A DNA stretch of 64,000 nt from Paraliobacillus sp044383835 (GCF_044383835.1 NZ_JBISEP010000006.1:1-64000), one strand, 5' to 3'; positions 53,309 to 62,883 are shown, counted from the first letter of the stretch. A program made the numbers and translations. Notes: generated from the letters alone by a model not told the origin.

Positions 53309-54670
53309 ATGATGCAAGATAATTATTTAACGGTTACGGCCTTAACTAAGTATATAAAACGTAAATTTGAATTGGACAAACATCTTACAGATATATGGTT
53401 GAAAGGTGAAATATCAAACTTTAAGCATCATAGTAGAGGACATATGTACTTAACGATAAAAGATGATTACTCTCGTGTAAATGCTGTGATGTTTGCTGGA
53501 AATAACCGGTCGCTGAAATTTATACCTGAGAACGGGATGCAAGTTTTAATTAAAGGCCAGATTAGTGTATACGAACCTCAAGGACAATACCAATTGTATA
53601 TTCAGCAAATGGAGCCAGATGGAGTTGGCGCATTGCACGTTGCTTTTGAACAGTTAAAAGAAAAATTAAATACTGAAGGGTTATTTGACAAAGCTTTAAA
53701 AAAGTCGTTACCTTTATATCCACAACACATTGGGATTGTAACTTCTCCAACAGGAGCGGCGATCAGAGATATTTTGTCTACGATTAATCGACGTTATCCA
53801 ATAGCTACTGTTACTATTTTTCCGGCTCTTGTTCAAGGAGAACAAGCTCCGACTACTATCGTAACATCGATTAAACAAGCAAATGAGTCCACTGTTCCGT
53901 TAGACTTATTAATTGTCGGTCGTGGTGGAGGATCGATTGAAGAGTTGTGGGCTTTTAATGATGAACGTGTCGCAAGAGCAATTGTAAATTCTAACTTACC
54001 CATTATTTCAGGAGTAGGGCATGAAACAGATGTGACAATTGCTGATTTTGTAGCTGACGTTCGAGCAGCTACACCAACAGGGGCAGCAGAGTTAGCTGTT
54101 CCTTCAAAAGACGATGTACAGCAAAAGGTAGTCAACATGACACAATCTATTAGTCAGCTTTTAACTTACCGAATAGAAGAATCAAAAAATAAATTGGAAC
54201 GATTACAAAAAAGCTACGCATTCCGTTACCCATCTCAGCTTATTAACCAAAAAGAACAAGAACTAGATAAACGGATAGATCAATTATCAAAAACAACTGT
54301 TTCAATTTATCAACATAAAATGAATCAATTTAATCAAAGCTCACTTCGGTTGAGTAATCAACACCCTGATCAGCAAATTGACTTAAATCAAAAGGATATC
54401 GTTCAATTATCTAAACGACACAAGCGAGCGATGGAAAACTTACTTGAGAAATACAAGTATGATTTTGTAACAAATCTGGATAAATTAAACTTGCTTAGTC
54501 CTCTCCATACGATGAAAAGAGGATATTCAATCGCATATACACAACAAGGTTCCATTATTCAGAAAACGGATGATGTAAAAGTTAAAGACGCTATCTCTAT
54601 TGAGGTTCAAAATGGTGTGTTGAGCTGTTATGTAAGTGGAATAGAGGAGGGAAAAACAAATGACAAATAA
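53309..54670 (+). CDS. xseA: Exodeoxyribonuclease VII large subunit
   Basis: 453 residues: an N-terminal OB-fold (about 10-100), a catalytic domain (LIVGRGGGSIEELW, GVGHETDVTIADFVAD) and a long coiled coil (about 260-400) that binds XseB. Degrades single-stranded DNA in both directions. It starts seven bases after folD and overlaps xseB by 11 bases. Confidence 0.95.
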   Translation: MMQDNYLTVTALTKYIKRKFELDKHLTDIWLKGEISNFKHHSRGHMYLTIKDDYSRVNAVMFAGNNRSLKFIPENGMQVLIKGQISVYEPQGQYQLYIQQMEPDGVGALHVAFEQLKEKLNTEGLFDKALKKSLPLYPQHIGIVTSPTGAAIRDILSTINRRYPIATVTIFPALVQGEQAPTTIVTSIKQANESTVPLDLLIVGRGGGSIEELWAFNDERVARAIVNSNLPIISGVGHETDVTIADFVADVRAATPTGAAELAVPSKDDVQQKVVNMTQSISQLLTYRIEESKNKLERLQKSYAFRYPSQLINQKEQELDKRIDQLSKTTVSIYQHKMNQFNQSSLRLSNQHPDQQIDLNQKDIVQLSKRHKRAMENLLEKYKYDFVTNLDKLNLLSPLHTMKRGYSIAYTQQGSIIQKTDDVKVKDAISIEVQNGVLSCYVSGIEEGKTNDK

Positions 54671-54890
54671 GGAACTTACTTTTGAAGAAGCGATGAATCA
54701 ACTTGAGGAAATTGTTGAAAAGTTAGAAGAGGGAGAAGTCCCATTAGAAAAGGCAATTCAATACTATCAAGAAGGTATGCGCTATTCAAAAATATGCAGT
54801 GATAAATTAACAAATGTAGAAAAACAAATGACACAAATAATGAATGAGCAGGGGGAAACCAAGCCATTTGAAATACAGGAGGATAAATAA
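54660..54890 (+). CDS. xseB: Exodeoxyribonuclease VII small subunit
   Basis: 76 residues with the family pattern LTFEEAMNQLEEIVEKLEEGEVPLEKA (in part: FEEAMNQLEEIVEKLE) and coiled-coil helices that wrap XseA. Six copies bind each large subunit by precedent. GGAGGG lies in the end of xseA. It is directly followed by ispA. Confidence 0.95.
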   Translation: MTNKELTFEEAMNQLEEIVEKLEEGEVPLEKAIQYYQEGMRYSKICSDKLTNVEKQMTQIMNEQGETKPFEIQEDK

Positions 54891-55775
54891 ATGACGCAGG
54901 ATTTGGCAACATTTATCAATGAAAAAGAGCAAATGATTACTAATGAGCTGATTCATAAAGTTGCCGAGTTATCAATTCCTAATCAATTGAAGGAATCCAT
55001 GCTCTATTCTATTAAAGCCGGAGGAAAAAGAGTTCGTCCTTTATTAATGCTAGCTAGCTGCGAAGCGTATGCTGGTACATATAGGAAAGTGCTGAATACG
55101 GCTTTAGCTTTAGAGATGATTCATACTTACTCATTAATACATGATGACCTTCCAGCTATGGATAATGATGACTTAAGAAGGGGTAAACCAACTAATCATC
55201 GAGTTTTTGACGAAGCGACTGCTATTTTAGCTGGAGATGCTCTATTAACTTACAGCTTTGAACTGATCGCTTCAGATGAGCAATTAACCGAAACGCAAAA
55301 AATTCATCTGATAAGACGTTTGGCTGAAGCGAGCGGTCCTAAAGGAATGGTTGCTGGTCAATCTCTAGATATGCAAGCAGAAACTAAAGCAGTCCAACTT
55401 GAAGAATTAGAAACGATTCATCATTTAAAAACAGGTCAATTATTGCATTTTGCGCTCGAAATGGGTGCCTATCTTGGTGGAGCCGACAAAAATCAACTAA
55501 GCGCAATTGGTGATTTCGCTACATATCTAGGATTAATCTTCCAAGTGCAGGATGATATATTGGATGTTACTGGTAATGCAGAGCAAATTGGAAAGCCAGT
55601 AGGTAGTGATGAAATTAATTTTAAAAGTACATATCCAAAATTATTAGGTTTAGAAGGTGCGATAAATAAAAAACAAGAATATGTAACAAAAGCAAAAAAT
55701 GCTTTACATGAAGCGAAGGTTACAACTAGTTTACTTGAACAATTTTTAATGTATATTAGTGATCGAGAATCATGA
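54891..55775 (+). CDS. ispA: Polyprenyl (geranylgeranyl/farnesyl) diphosphate synthase IspA
   Basis: 294 residues, trans-prenyltransferase. First aspartate-rich motif HDDLPAMDND and second QVQDDILD bind the Mg-diphosphate. KAGGKRVRP binds isopentenyl diphosphate. It supplies farnesyl diphosphate for quinones and undecaprenyl phosphate. GGAGG precedes the ATG. The OLE RNA follows directly. Confidence 0.94.
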   Translation: MTQDLATFINEKEQMITNELIHKVAELSIPNQLKESMLYSIKAGGKRVRPLLMLASCEAYAGTYRKVLNTALALEMIHTYSLIHDDLPAMDNDDLRRGKPTNHRVFDEATAILAGDALLTYSFELIASDEQLTETQKIHLIRRLAEASGPKGMVAGQSLDMQAETKAVQLEELETIHHLKTGQLLHFALEMGAYLGGADKNQLSAIGDFATYLGLIFQVQDDILDVTGNAEQIGKPVGSDEINFKSTYPKLLGLEGAINKKQEYVTKAKNALHEAKVTTSLLEQFLMYISDRES

Positions 55776-55819
55776 TTAATTTTGATTGAAACGACGTGTG
55801 AAATGTGTTAGTATAGCAA

Positions 55820-55825
55820 TATAAT
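55820..55825 (+). promoter_or_regulatory. Possible -10 element for OLE RNA
   Basis: A perfect TATAAT lies about ten bases before the conserved OLE sequence begins. No good -35 was found at 17 bases (TGTGAA). It could also be read through from ispA. Confidence 0.45.
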
Positions 55826-55831
55826 GGGAAT

Positions 55832-56410
55832 GGTGCAGTATTCTAGTCGGTTCTCCGTTTCTGAAGGCGGGCCTAAAAATCCGCTAAAGGGCACATCGAT
55901 GAAGTTCCTTGTGTCGGCTTGAGGCGCCCAGCCTTGGGTTGATGCTGGGAGTTAAGGTTGCAGGGCGATCCACAAAGGCATGTGGGCGTTGACCCTGCTT
56001 CCGCGGAGGCCCATCTCTGTGGTAAGTCTAAGCCAAAGCTATTACCATGGACTGGGGTATGAACCTACGCAATAAGAGAAAGGGAAATCTTGTTCGTAGC
56101 GTAGCCTGCCTTGAGTGGTGTTCGAGGGGATTATAGTTGTAAATACAATACTGGGTGGCCACTGGTAGCTGTGTTTTTATCTATATGAAATCGGGACTGC
56201 AAAAGAGGCTAGGGAGCGGTTAAGAGCTGCTGAGGAAATCTCCTAGACTGTTCCAGAGGACGTTTAAAAGGGATTATAGTACGGACTAAGTGGCAATCCA
56301 GTCTAGCTGTTGGTAACAACGCTAAGGTTCGTTTAAAGGGGAACCGCCAGAATGGCAACATTCGGTACGAATCTGGGAAAACCTACTGGACCTAAGCCGT
56401 AGTTTTTACC
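55832..56410 (+). ncRNA. ole: OLE RNA (ornate large extremophilic RNA)
   Basis: About 580 bases of unusually GC-rich, structured sequence without a usable reading frame, between ispA and an OapA-type membrane gene, exactly where OLE RNA lies in Halalkalibacterium halodurans. Visible conserved pieces include GTGTCGGCTTGAGGCGCC (about 55912-55929), the hairpin GCAGGG (55960) with CCCTGC (55993), paired AGTAGGTT/ACTGG-type segments near the 3' end, and the final ACCTAAGCCG. OLE RNAs form membrane-associated ribonucleoproteins with OapA and accessory proteins and affect tolerance of alcohols, cold and Mg2+/Mn2+ stress. Ends are approximate. Confidence 0.93.
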
Positions 56411-56457
56411 TTTTAGGCGACCATTCCACATACATATTTATAATGAGGTATACATAA

Positions 56458-57042
56458 ATGGCGAAATCAGAGTCGCAAATAAAAAACACGATAAAATTTA
56501 GTATAAGTATTGCCGTTATCACATTTGTGTTAGCGGCTATTTTTTCAGTTATCTCTTCATCCATTCTTAGTGGTGTCATCTGGCTTGTCGGCTTGTTTAT
56601 TGTGTTAATTATTGTTTTGATTGGTATTGTTTTTGACATGCTAGGTATTGCTGCAACTGCCGCAGATGAAGTTCCTTTTCATGCCATGGCTGCAGAGAAA
56701 ATACTTGGGGCCAAGCAGGCAATCCAAATTGTAAGAAATGCTGATAAATTTGCTAGTTTCTGTAACGATGTCATTGGAGACATTTCGGGTGTGATTAGTG
56801 GCACTGCTTCAGCAATTGTTGTTCTTCAGTTAGCAAACGGTTTCGGGTATGGTGAAGGCTCCTCCATTCAAATTATTATTTCTGTTATAATGACAAGCTT
56901 AGTTGCAGCTTTAACTGTTGGTGGTAAAGCATTGGGTAAATATTTTGGGATACACTCTTCAACAAAAATTATTTTTTTTGCAGGAAAAGTTATTGCAATA
57001 ATAGAAGATAGATTTAAAATGAAGATTGTGTCCAAAAAGTAA
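56458..57042 (+). CDS. oapA: OLE-associated membrane protein OapA
   Basis: 194 residues with four hydrophobic segments (about 12-35, 38-63, 107-127 and 133-155), a charged N-terminus and a basic C-terminus. It carries the DxxxD motif (DVIGD at about residues 102-106) reported as essential in OapA. A TGAGG site precedes the ATG. Directly downstream of OLE RNA, as in all known examples. Known to bind OLE RNA and recruit it to the membrane. Confidence 0.92.
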   Translation: MAKSESQIKNTIKFSISIAVITFVLAAIFSVISSSILSGVIWLVGLFIVLIIVLIGIVFDMLGIAATAADEVPFHAMAAEKILGAKQAIQIVRNADKFASFCNDVIGDISGVISGTASAIVVLQLANGFGYGEGSSIQIIISVIMTSLVAALTVGGKALGKYFGIHSSTKIIFFAGKVIAIIEDRFKMKIVSKK

Positions 57043-57161
57043 TTGTTACTTATCAAAAAGGTTTGTGCTGTTAATTTGATAGCAATACTTATTGATATAT
57101 AGGAATGGAATGACCAATCGATAAATAAAACAACTTAAAGAATTAAAAAGGAATTTAAAAA

Positions 57162-57986
57162 ATGGCAAACAAAGTGAGATTAGATACGTTATTAGTAGAG
57201 CGCGGATTAGTTGAAACAAGAGAAAAAGCAAAAAGAACGATCATGGCTGGTCTAGTTTTTTCAGAAGAAAATCGCTTGGACAAACCAGGGATGAAAGTGG
57301 ATGCTGATTTATCATTAAAAGTAAAAGGTAAAGCAATCCCTTATGTAGGTAGAGGTGGATTAAAATTAGAAAAAGCATTGCAGCGATTTAATATAAATTT
57401 AAATGACCGGACAATGGTCGATATTGGATCTTCAACAGGTGGGTTTACTGATTGTGCACTACAAAATGGTGTGGAAAAATGCTATGCCATTGATGTTGGG
57501 TATAATCAATTGGATTGGAAATTAAGGAATGATCCCCGTGTTGTTGTAATGGAGAGAACTAACTTTAGACATGTAAAAAAAGAGATGTTTACAAATGGTG
57601 TTCCTAATTTTGCAAGCATTGATGTTTCATTTATTTCTTTACGCCTAATTTTACCTGTCTTACAGACTATATTAGCGTCTGAAAGTGATGTTATTGCATT
57701 GATAAAACCACAATTTGAAGCTGGTAGAGAACAAGTTGGCAAAAAAGGAATTGTTAGAGACAAAAAAGTTCACAAACAAGTTGTTACTAAAATTATTTCC
57801 TTAGCAAATGACTTGGATTATACTTTAGAGAATATCACTTATTCACCGATTACTGGTGGAGATGGTAATATTGAATTTCTTGCCCACTTGTCTTGGAGAA
57901 AAAGTAGTCAAGCGGATCTAGCTGGTCAAGAACTTGAAAACCTGATTGATCAAGTAATATTAGAGGCACACAAAGTACATGAATAG
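57162..57986 (+). CDS. tlyA: TlyA family rRNA (cytidine-2'-O)-methyltransferase
   Basis: 274 residues: N-terminal S4 RNA-binding domain (RLDTLLVERGLVETREKAKR), then an FtsJ-like SAM methyltransferase with DIGSSTGGFTDCALQNG. Known as yqxC in Bacillus and linked to hemolysin/rRNA 2'-O-methylation families. In B. subtilis dxs lies between ispA and this gene. It is absent here. Confidence 0.93.
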   Translation: MANKVRLDTLLVERGLVETREKAKRTIMAGLVFSEENRLDKPGMKVDADLSLKVKGKAIPYVGRGGLKLEKALQRFNINLNDRTMVDIGSSTGGFTDCALQNGVEKCYAIDVGYNQLDWKLRNDPRVVVMERTNFRHVKKEMFTNGVPNFASIDVSFISLRLILPVLQTILASESDVIALIKPQFEAGREQVGKKGIVRDKKVHKQVVTKIISLANDLDYTLENITYSPITGGDGNIEFLAHLSWRKSSQADLAGQELENLIDQVILEAHKVHE

Positions 57987-58048
57987 GTATGAAATATGGA
58001 GATGTTTTTTGTATTTTGCTTAACTGAAACACTACAGGAGGTTTAACA

Positions 58049-58498
58049 ATGACAAAGGGGCAACGTCATATAAAGATACGCGAATTAATTACTGAGAATG
58101 ATATAGATACACAAGATGAATTAGTAGAGGCATTGCACAATCTCGGATATAATGTAACTCAGGCTACTGTTTCAAGAGATATAAAAGAACTTCATTTAGT
58201 AAAAGTCCCCATGGCTGATGGAAGATACAAATATAGCCTACCCGCAGATCAACGCTTTAATCCATTAGAAAAACTAAAAAGACTGATGCGCGATGCGTTT
58301 ATTCGTATGGACCAAGCAAACAATCTTTTAGTATTGAAAACATTACCAGGTAATGCAAACGCGCTTGGTGCGCTGATTGATAATTTAGATTGGGTCGATA
58401 TTTTGGGCACCATTTGCGGTGATGATACGATTCTTATTATTTGTAAAGATGAAGATATCGCTTTACAAACTCAAAATCGTTTTTTAGACATGTTGTAA
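58049..58498 (+). CDS. argR: Arginine repressor ArgR (AhrC)
   Basis: 149 residues: N-terminal winged helix (TQATVSRDIKELHLVKV, the DNA-recognition SR motif) and C-terminal hexamerisation/arginine-binding domain with GTICGDDTILI. It represses arginine synthesis and activates its catabolism. AGGAGG precedes the ATG. Confidence 0.95.
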   Translation: MTKGQRHIKIRELITENDIDTQDELVEALHNLGYNVTQATVSRDIKELHLVKVPMADGRYKYSLPADQRFNPLEKLKRLMRDAFIRMDQANNLLVLKTLPGNANALGALIDNLDWVDILGTICGDDTILIICKDEDIALQTQNRFLDML

Positions 58499-58535
58499 AA
58501 GTAAAGGAATCTAATGAAAATGTGAGGTGTAACAA

Positions 58536-60257
58536 GTGTTAACCGAACTTTCAATTAAAGATTTTGCAATTATTGAAGAGCTAACTATTACGTTTAACAA
58601 AGGATTAACTGTTTTAACTGGTGAAACTGGTGCAGGTAAATCGATTATTATTGATGCTATTCAATTACTTGCTGGTGGAAGAAGCTCTGTTGAGTTTGTT
58701 CGACATGGAGCTAAAAAAGCAAGTTTAGAGGGACTATTTTCAATCGATAACGATCGTCATGCTGTATATACCATTAGTGAAACATTTGGAATTGATATTG
58801 ATTCTGATGGAATGGTTGTTTTATCAAGAACAATCAGTTCAAATGGTAAAAGCATCTGTCGTGTAAACGGGCATTTAGTGACATTAGGGATTTTGAAAGA
58901 ATTCGGAAAATCCTTGATTGATATTCATACACAACATGAAACACAGTCTTTAATGGATGTTGATCGTCATATTGAGTTATTAGATTTGTATAATAAAACA
59001 CAAATGGAAGAAGCTAAGCGTGATTATCAAATGCTTTATCAAAAATTAATCACGATTCAAAGCAGATATAAGCAATTAAATGAAAACGAACAAGAAACAG
59101 CACAACGTCTTGATTTATTAACTTTTCAATTAAATGAGTTAGATCAAGCGAATTTAACCCCTGGTGAAGATGAACAGCTAAGAGATGAACGTGAGAAATT
59201 GTTAAATTATGAAAAAATTTTTACGGGTGTTCGTGATGCATATGAGTCCTTGAGTGGTGAACAGCGAGCAATTGATTGGCTCAGTATGGCGTTATCTGGT
59301 TTAGAAACAGTTAGTGAATATGATGCATCCTTTAAACAACAAAAAGAAGCATTCACAAATTATTTTTATCTTATTGAAGAGATGTCAATTGAGCTACGCA
59401 ATTATCTAGATACACTGGAGTATGATTCAGAAAGATTGAATGAATTAGAGGGCAGGTTAAATGAAATAAACCGCCTTCAAAAAAAATACGGTTCAACTGT
59501 TGATGACATGCTTGAATACGCATCTGTTATCGAAGATGAATTGGATGAGATAAAGAATAAGGATTCATCTATTGAAAAACTGGAGCAAGAACTAACAGAA
59601 ATCGGACAAGACGTATTAGTTGAAGCAAAGCATCTTAATGATTTGAGAATACAAGCAGCCAATGAATTAAAGCAGGCGATACAGCAAGAGTTAAAAGATT
59701 TATATCTAGACAAAGCAGTATTTGATATTAATATTTCCATAAAGAAAGGAAAAGTAGGGAATATTGAATTAGATGGCATACCGATTCAATTGAGCGAAAG
59801 TGGTTATGATCATGTCCAGTTTTTAATATCAACTAATCCTGGCGAACCGGTCAAAGAGTTAAATAAAGTGGCTTCTGGCGGTGAGTTATCTCGTATTATG
59901 CTTGCCATGAAAAAAATATTTGCGAATCATCAAGGAGTTACTAGTGTTATTTTTGATGAAGTAGATACAGGTGTAAGTGGAAGAGTTGCACAGGCTATTG
60001 CAGAGAAAATTCATAACATTTCTGTTGGATCACAAGTGCTATGCATCACACATCTACCTCAAGTAGCGGCGATGGCAGACACACATATGCTTATTCAAAA
60101 ACAAGTAAAAGATAATCGTACAATGACATCGATAGAGTCCCTCTCCACCGAGAACAGAATAACAGAAATTGGGAGAATGATAACGGGAACTGAATTAACT
60201 GCTACATCACGAAAACATGCGCGTGAATTAATCGATCAAGCAGGAAAATTAAAGTAA
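58536..60257 (+). CDS. recN: DNA repair protein RecN
   Basis: 573 residues, SMC-like. N-terminal Walker A GETGAGKSIIIDA, two coiled-coil arms (about 155-370), a C-terminal ABC signature VASGGELSRIML and Walker B VIFDEVDTGVSG. It organises broken DNA ends for RecA-dependent repair. GTG start after GTGAGGTG. Upstream of spoIVB, as in Bacillus. Confidence 0.95.
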   Translation: MLTELSIKDFAIIEELTITFNKGLTVLTGETGAGKSIIIDAIQLLAGGRSSVEFVRHGAKKASLEGLFSIDNDRHAVYTISETFGIDIDSDGMVVLSRTISSNGKSICRVNGHLVTLGILKEFGKSLIDIHTQHETQSLMDVDRHIELLDLYNKTQMEEAKRDYQMLYQKLITIQSRYKQLNENEQETAQRLDLLTFQLNELDQANLTPGEDEQLRDEREKLLNYEKIFTGVRDAYESLSGEQRAIDWLSMALSGLETVSEYDASFKQQKEAFTNYFYLIEEMSIELRNYLDTLEYDSERLNELEGRLNEINRLQKKYGSTVDDMLEYASVIEDELDEIKNKDSSIEKLEQELTEIGQDVLVEAKHLNDLRIQAANELKQAIQQELKDLYLDKAVFDINISIKKGKVGNIELDGIPIQLSESGYDHVQFLISTNPGEPVKELNKVASGGELSRIMLAMKKIFANHQGVTSVIFDEVDTGVSGRVAQAIAEKIHNISVGSQVLCITHLPQVAAMADTHMLIQKQVKDNRTMTSIESLSTENRITEIGRMITGTELTATSRKHARELIDQAGKLK

Positions 60258-60281
60258 TTATATACATTTATATCTAATGAA

Positions 60282-60320
60282 TCAACCATGTAGATTAAGG
60301 GCTACATGGTTTTGTCTTTT
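60282..60320 (+). terminator. Intrinsic terminator after recN
   Basis: A perfect stem (AACCATGTAG with CTACATGGTT) and a nine-base loop are followed by a T-rich tract (TTTTGTCTTTT). Confidence 0.85.
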
Positions 60321-60456
60321 ATGAACGAAAAATTATTATGTAATTAAGGAAATCATCTCCGTTTTTTCTGATCTTTGCAGGGTTTAAAAACACAATGGAA
60401 AGGTCACATTAGAAATACAGAAAAAATAAAAATGGGTCAAGGAACGAGGAGCGTGA

Positions 60457-61743
60457 ATGATGAGAAAAATAAATATACGTGCAGTCGTAGGAATATTACT
60501 CCTTGTTACTTTCCTAAGTATGCCTTTTATTACACCTATTCAAGATTATGTTTCAATTCCTGACAAAATCACGATTTTCCACAATGATGATGATGTACTT
60601 GACTTACCTAAAATAAATGAAGTACAACAAACTACCGCACAAAGTGATGAAGTAATTAAAGCGATAGATGCATCAACCTTTAAATCCGTAGATGATGGTA
60701 AAAGTTCAATTATTTATGAATTTGCGGATTTCCCAATAAAAAAAATTGATGTTGATGTATTAAATCAGTATAAAGTAGTTCCAGGCGGACAATCTGTTGG
60801 TGTTAAACTACAGACATTGGGAGTGTTAGTAGTTGGCCATCATCTAATCGAAACAAAAGCTGGGGAGAAATCACCAGGGGAAGATGCTGGTTTGCAAGTA
60901 GGAGATGTAATATTGAAAATAAACAATCAAGAGGTCAAGCAAATGGAAGAAATAACACCATTTGTAAAACAGGCTGGTGAAAAAGGAGAAGCCGTTCAGT
61001 TATTAATTAAACGTGGAGATAAAACAATGGAAAAAAAATTATTTCCTGCATTAGATAAAAATGAACAGGCTTATCGAATTGGATTATATATTAGAGATTC
61101 GGCAGCAGGTATTGGGACAATGACATTTTATGATCCGAAAACAAAAAAATATGGTGCGCTTGGGCATGTCATTTCAGATATGGATACAAAAAAACCAATT
61201 CAAATTCACAATGGGTCGATTGTAAGGTCGTCAATTACTAATATTCAAAAAGGTAATAATGGCGTACCTGGTGAAAAACAAGCTTCCTTTGATGAAGAAA
61301 ATCAGCCGTTAGGTTCGATTGTAAAGAACAGTCCATTTGGAGTATTCGGAGAAATAAACCAAAAACTACAGGACAGTAATTGGAATAAACCGATGCCAAT
61401 CGCATTGTCTCATCAAGTGGAAGAAGGAGAAGCACAAATTTTAACCGTTGTAGATGGAGAAAAGGTTGAAGCTTTTGATATAGAAATTGTAAACAGTGTA
61501 GAACAAAATAATCCAGCAACAAAAGGGATGATTATTAAAATCACTGATAAAGAATTGCTAGATAAAACTGGTGGTATTGTGCAGGGGATGAGTGGCAGTC
61601 CAATTATTCAAAAAGGAAAGATAATTGGTGCAGTAACGCATGTATTTGTCAATGACCCTACAAGTGGATATGGTATACACATTGAATGGATGCTACAAGA
61701 AGCAGGTATTGATATATACAAAAAAAATAAAAAAGCAAGTTAA
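60457..61743 (+). CDS. spoIVB: SpoIVB serine peptidase (S55 family)
   Basis: 428 residues: one N-terminal signal/membrane segment (about 8-27), a PDZ domain (about 125-195) and a C-terminal trypsin-like peptidase. The catalytic histidine region is GALGHVISD and the serine is in GMSGSPII. Made in the forespore and secreted to the intermembrane space, where it cleaves SpoIVFA to activate sigma-K. Two adjacent ATG starts follow GAGGAGCG. Confidence 0.95.
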   Translation: MMRKINIRAVVGILLLVTFLSMPFITPIQDYVSIPDKITIFHNDDDVLDLPKINEVQQTTAQSDEVIKAIDASTFKSVDDGKSSIIYEFADFPIKKIDVDVLNQYKVVPGGQSVGVKLQTLGVLVVGHHLIETKAGEKSPGEDAGLQVGDVILKINNQEVKQMEEITPFVKQAGEKGEAVQLLIKRGDKTMEKKLFPALDKNEQAYRIGLYIRDSAAGIGTMTFYDPKTKKYGALGHVISDMDTKKPIQIHNGSIVRSSITNIQKGNNGVPGEKQASFDEENQPLGSIVKNSPFGVFGEINQKLQDSNWNKPMPIALSHQVEEGEAQILTVVDGEKVEAFDIEIVNSVEQNNPATKGMIIKITDKELLDKTGGIVQGMSGSPIIQKGKIIGAVTHVFVNDPTSGYGIHIEWMLQEAGIDIYKKNKKAS

Positions 61744-61744
61744 T

Positions 61745-61785
61745 AAAAAAACTCTTATTGTTACATGCAATAAGAGTTTTTTGGT
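61745..61785 (+). terminator. Strong intrinsic terminator after spoIVB
   Basis: AAAAAACTCTTATTG pairs with its complement around TTACATG, with six T in the 3' arm and tail. Confidence 0.92.
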
Positions 61786-61818
61786 GTATGTATGTGACTT
61801 ATAAATTATTGTATTAAT

Positions 61819-61928
61819 TTGTCGTAAATAAACGGATATGGTCGAAATCATTAGAAAACAAGAGTAAATCTAAAAAAAAATAAGTTTTTTCAGTAATTTG
61901 AAGGAAAAAAATAACTTATGTCGAAAAT
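61819..61928 (+). promoter_or_regulatory. spo0A control region: 0A boxes and sigma-H-like promoter
   Basis: Three Spo0A-box-like sites are present: TTGTCGTAA (61819), TGGTCGAAA (61839) and ATGTCGAAAA (61918, exact TGTCGAA core). AGGAAAA (61902) and GAAAAT (61923) fit a sigma-H -35/-10 pair with 14 bases between, overlapping the last 0A box. By B. subtilis precedent this allows vegetative repression and sporulation-stage autoactivation of spo0A. Confidence 0.65.
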
Positions 61929-61965
61929 AATTAACTGAGATTAAATAGAAATAGGGAGGATAAAA

Positions 61966-62742
61966 ATGGTTGAAAAAATTAAAGTTTGCTTGGTGGATGA
62001 TAATCAAGAGTTAATTGAGTTAATGGAAGATTACTTCGAAAGTCAGTCAGATATTGAAGTTATTGGAACTGCTTATAATGGGAAAGATGGGCTGAATTTA
62101 ATTCAAGAGAAAGAGCCGGATATCGTTGTGTTAGATATTATCATGCCACATATAGATGGATTGGCAGTATTGGGTAAGCTAAAAGAAATGAATTTGCATA
62201 AAAGACCAAATGTTATTATGCTTACGGCTTTTGGACAAGAAGAGGTCATGAAAAATGCTGTAAACTTAGGTGCTTCCTATTTTATTTTAAAACCTTTTGA
62301 TTTAGATAGTTTAGCTGAACAAATTAGGCAAGTATATGGCATACCTGTTTCAAAGGCAATAGAAAAGCCAGCAAAGGAATACAATAAATTTGATTTAGAA
62401 ACAAGTATCACACATATCATTCATGAGATAGGTGTTCCAGCACACATAAAGGGTTATATGTATTTACGAGAAGCGATCACAATGGTTTATAACGATATAG
62501 AACTATTAGGATCTATAACAAAAGTATTGTATCCGGATATTGCTAAAAAGTTTAACACGACAGCTTCACGTGTAGAACGTGCAATTAGACATGCTATCGA
62601 GGTGGCATGGAGTAGAGGAAACATTGATTCGATTTCCGCACTTTTTGGCTATACGATTAATGTTTCTAAAGCAAAGCCGACAAATAGTGAATTCATAGCA
62701 ATGGTTGCTGATCGACTTAGATTGGAACATCGTGTTTCCTAA
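61966..62742 (+). CDS. spo0A: Sporulation master response regulator Spo0A
   Basis: 258 residues. Receiver domain with acidic pocket D11-D12 and phosphorylated D57 (VVLDIIMPHIDG), Thr in MLTAFG and Lys in ILKPFD. A hinge follows, then the conserved C-terminal DNA-binding domain (TASRVERAIRHAIEVAWSRGN). It controls entry into sporulation after phosphorelay activation. AGGGAGG precedes the ATG. Confidence 0.97.
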   Translation: MVEKIKVCLVDDNQELIELMEDYFESQSDIEVIGTAYNGKDGLNLIQEKEPDIVVLDIIMPHIDGLAVLGKLKEMNLHKRPNVIMLTAFGQEEVMKNAVNLGASYFILKPFDLDSLAEQIRQVYGIPVSKAIEKPAKEYNKFDLETSITHIIHEIGVPAHIKGYMYLREAITMVYNDIELLGSITKVLYPDIAKKFNTTASRVERAIRHAIEVAWSRGNIDSISALFGYTINVSKAKPTNSEFIAMVADRLRLEHRVS

Positions 62743-62762
62743 AGCTATCACCTGCTAAGTAA

Positions 62763-62805
62763 TCCCTTCTCTTTTGACATATTTTTATGTGAAAAGAGGA
62801 GGTAT
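62763..62805 (+). terminator. Probable terminator after spo0A
   Basis: CTCTTTTGACATA pairs with TATGTGAAAAGAG (mostly complementary), followed by a weak T-rich tract. Confidence 0.65.
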
Positions 62806-62883
62806 TATTTTATTGCATACAAACATTTTACATGTATAAATTTCCTTTTATGTGACACCTTAAACAAAAAAGGAGGTAATAAA

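Noticed and set aside
60375..60563. 62-residue plus-strand frame overlapping the spoIVB start
   Set aside because: Overlaps the well-supported start and ribosome binding site of spoIVB in another frame, with no family match.
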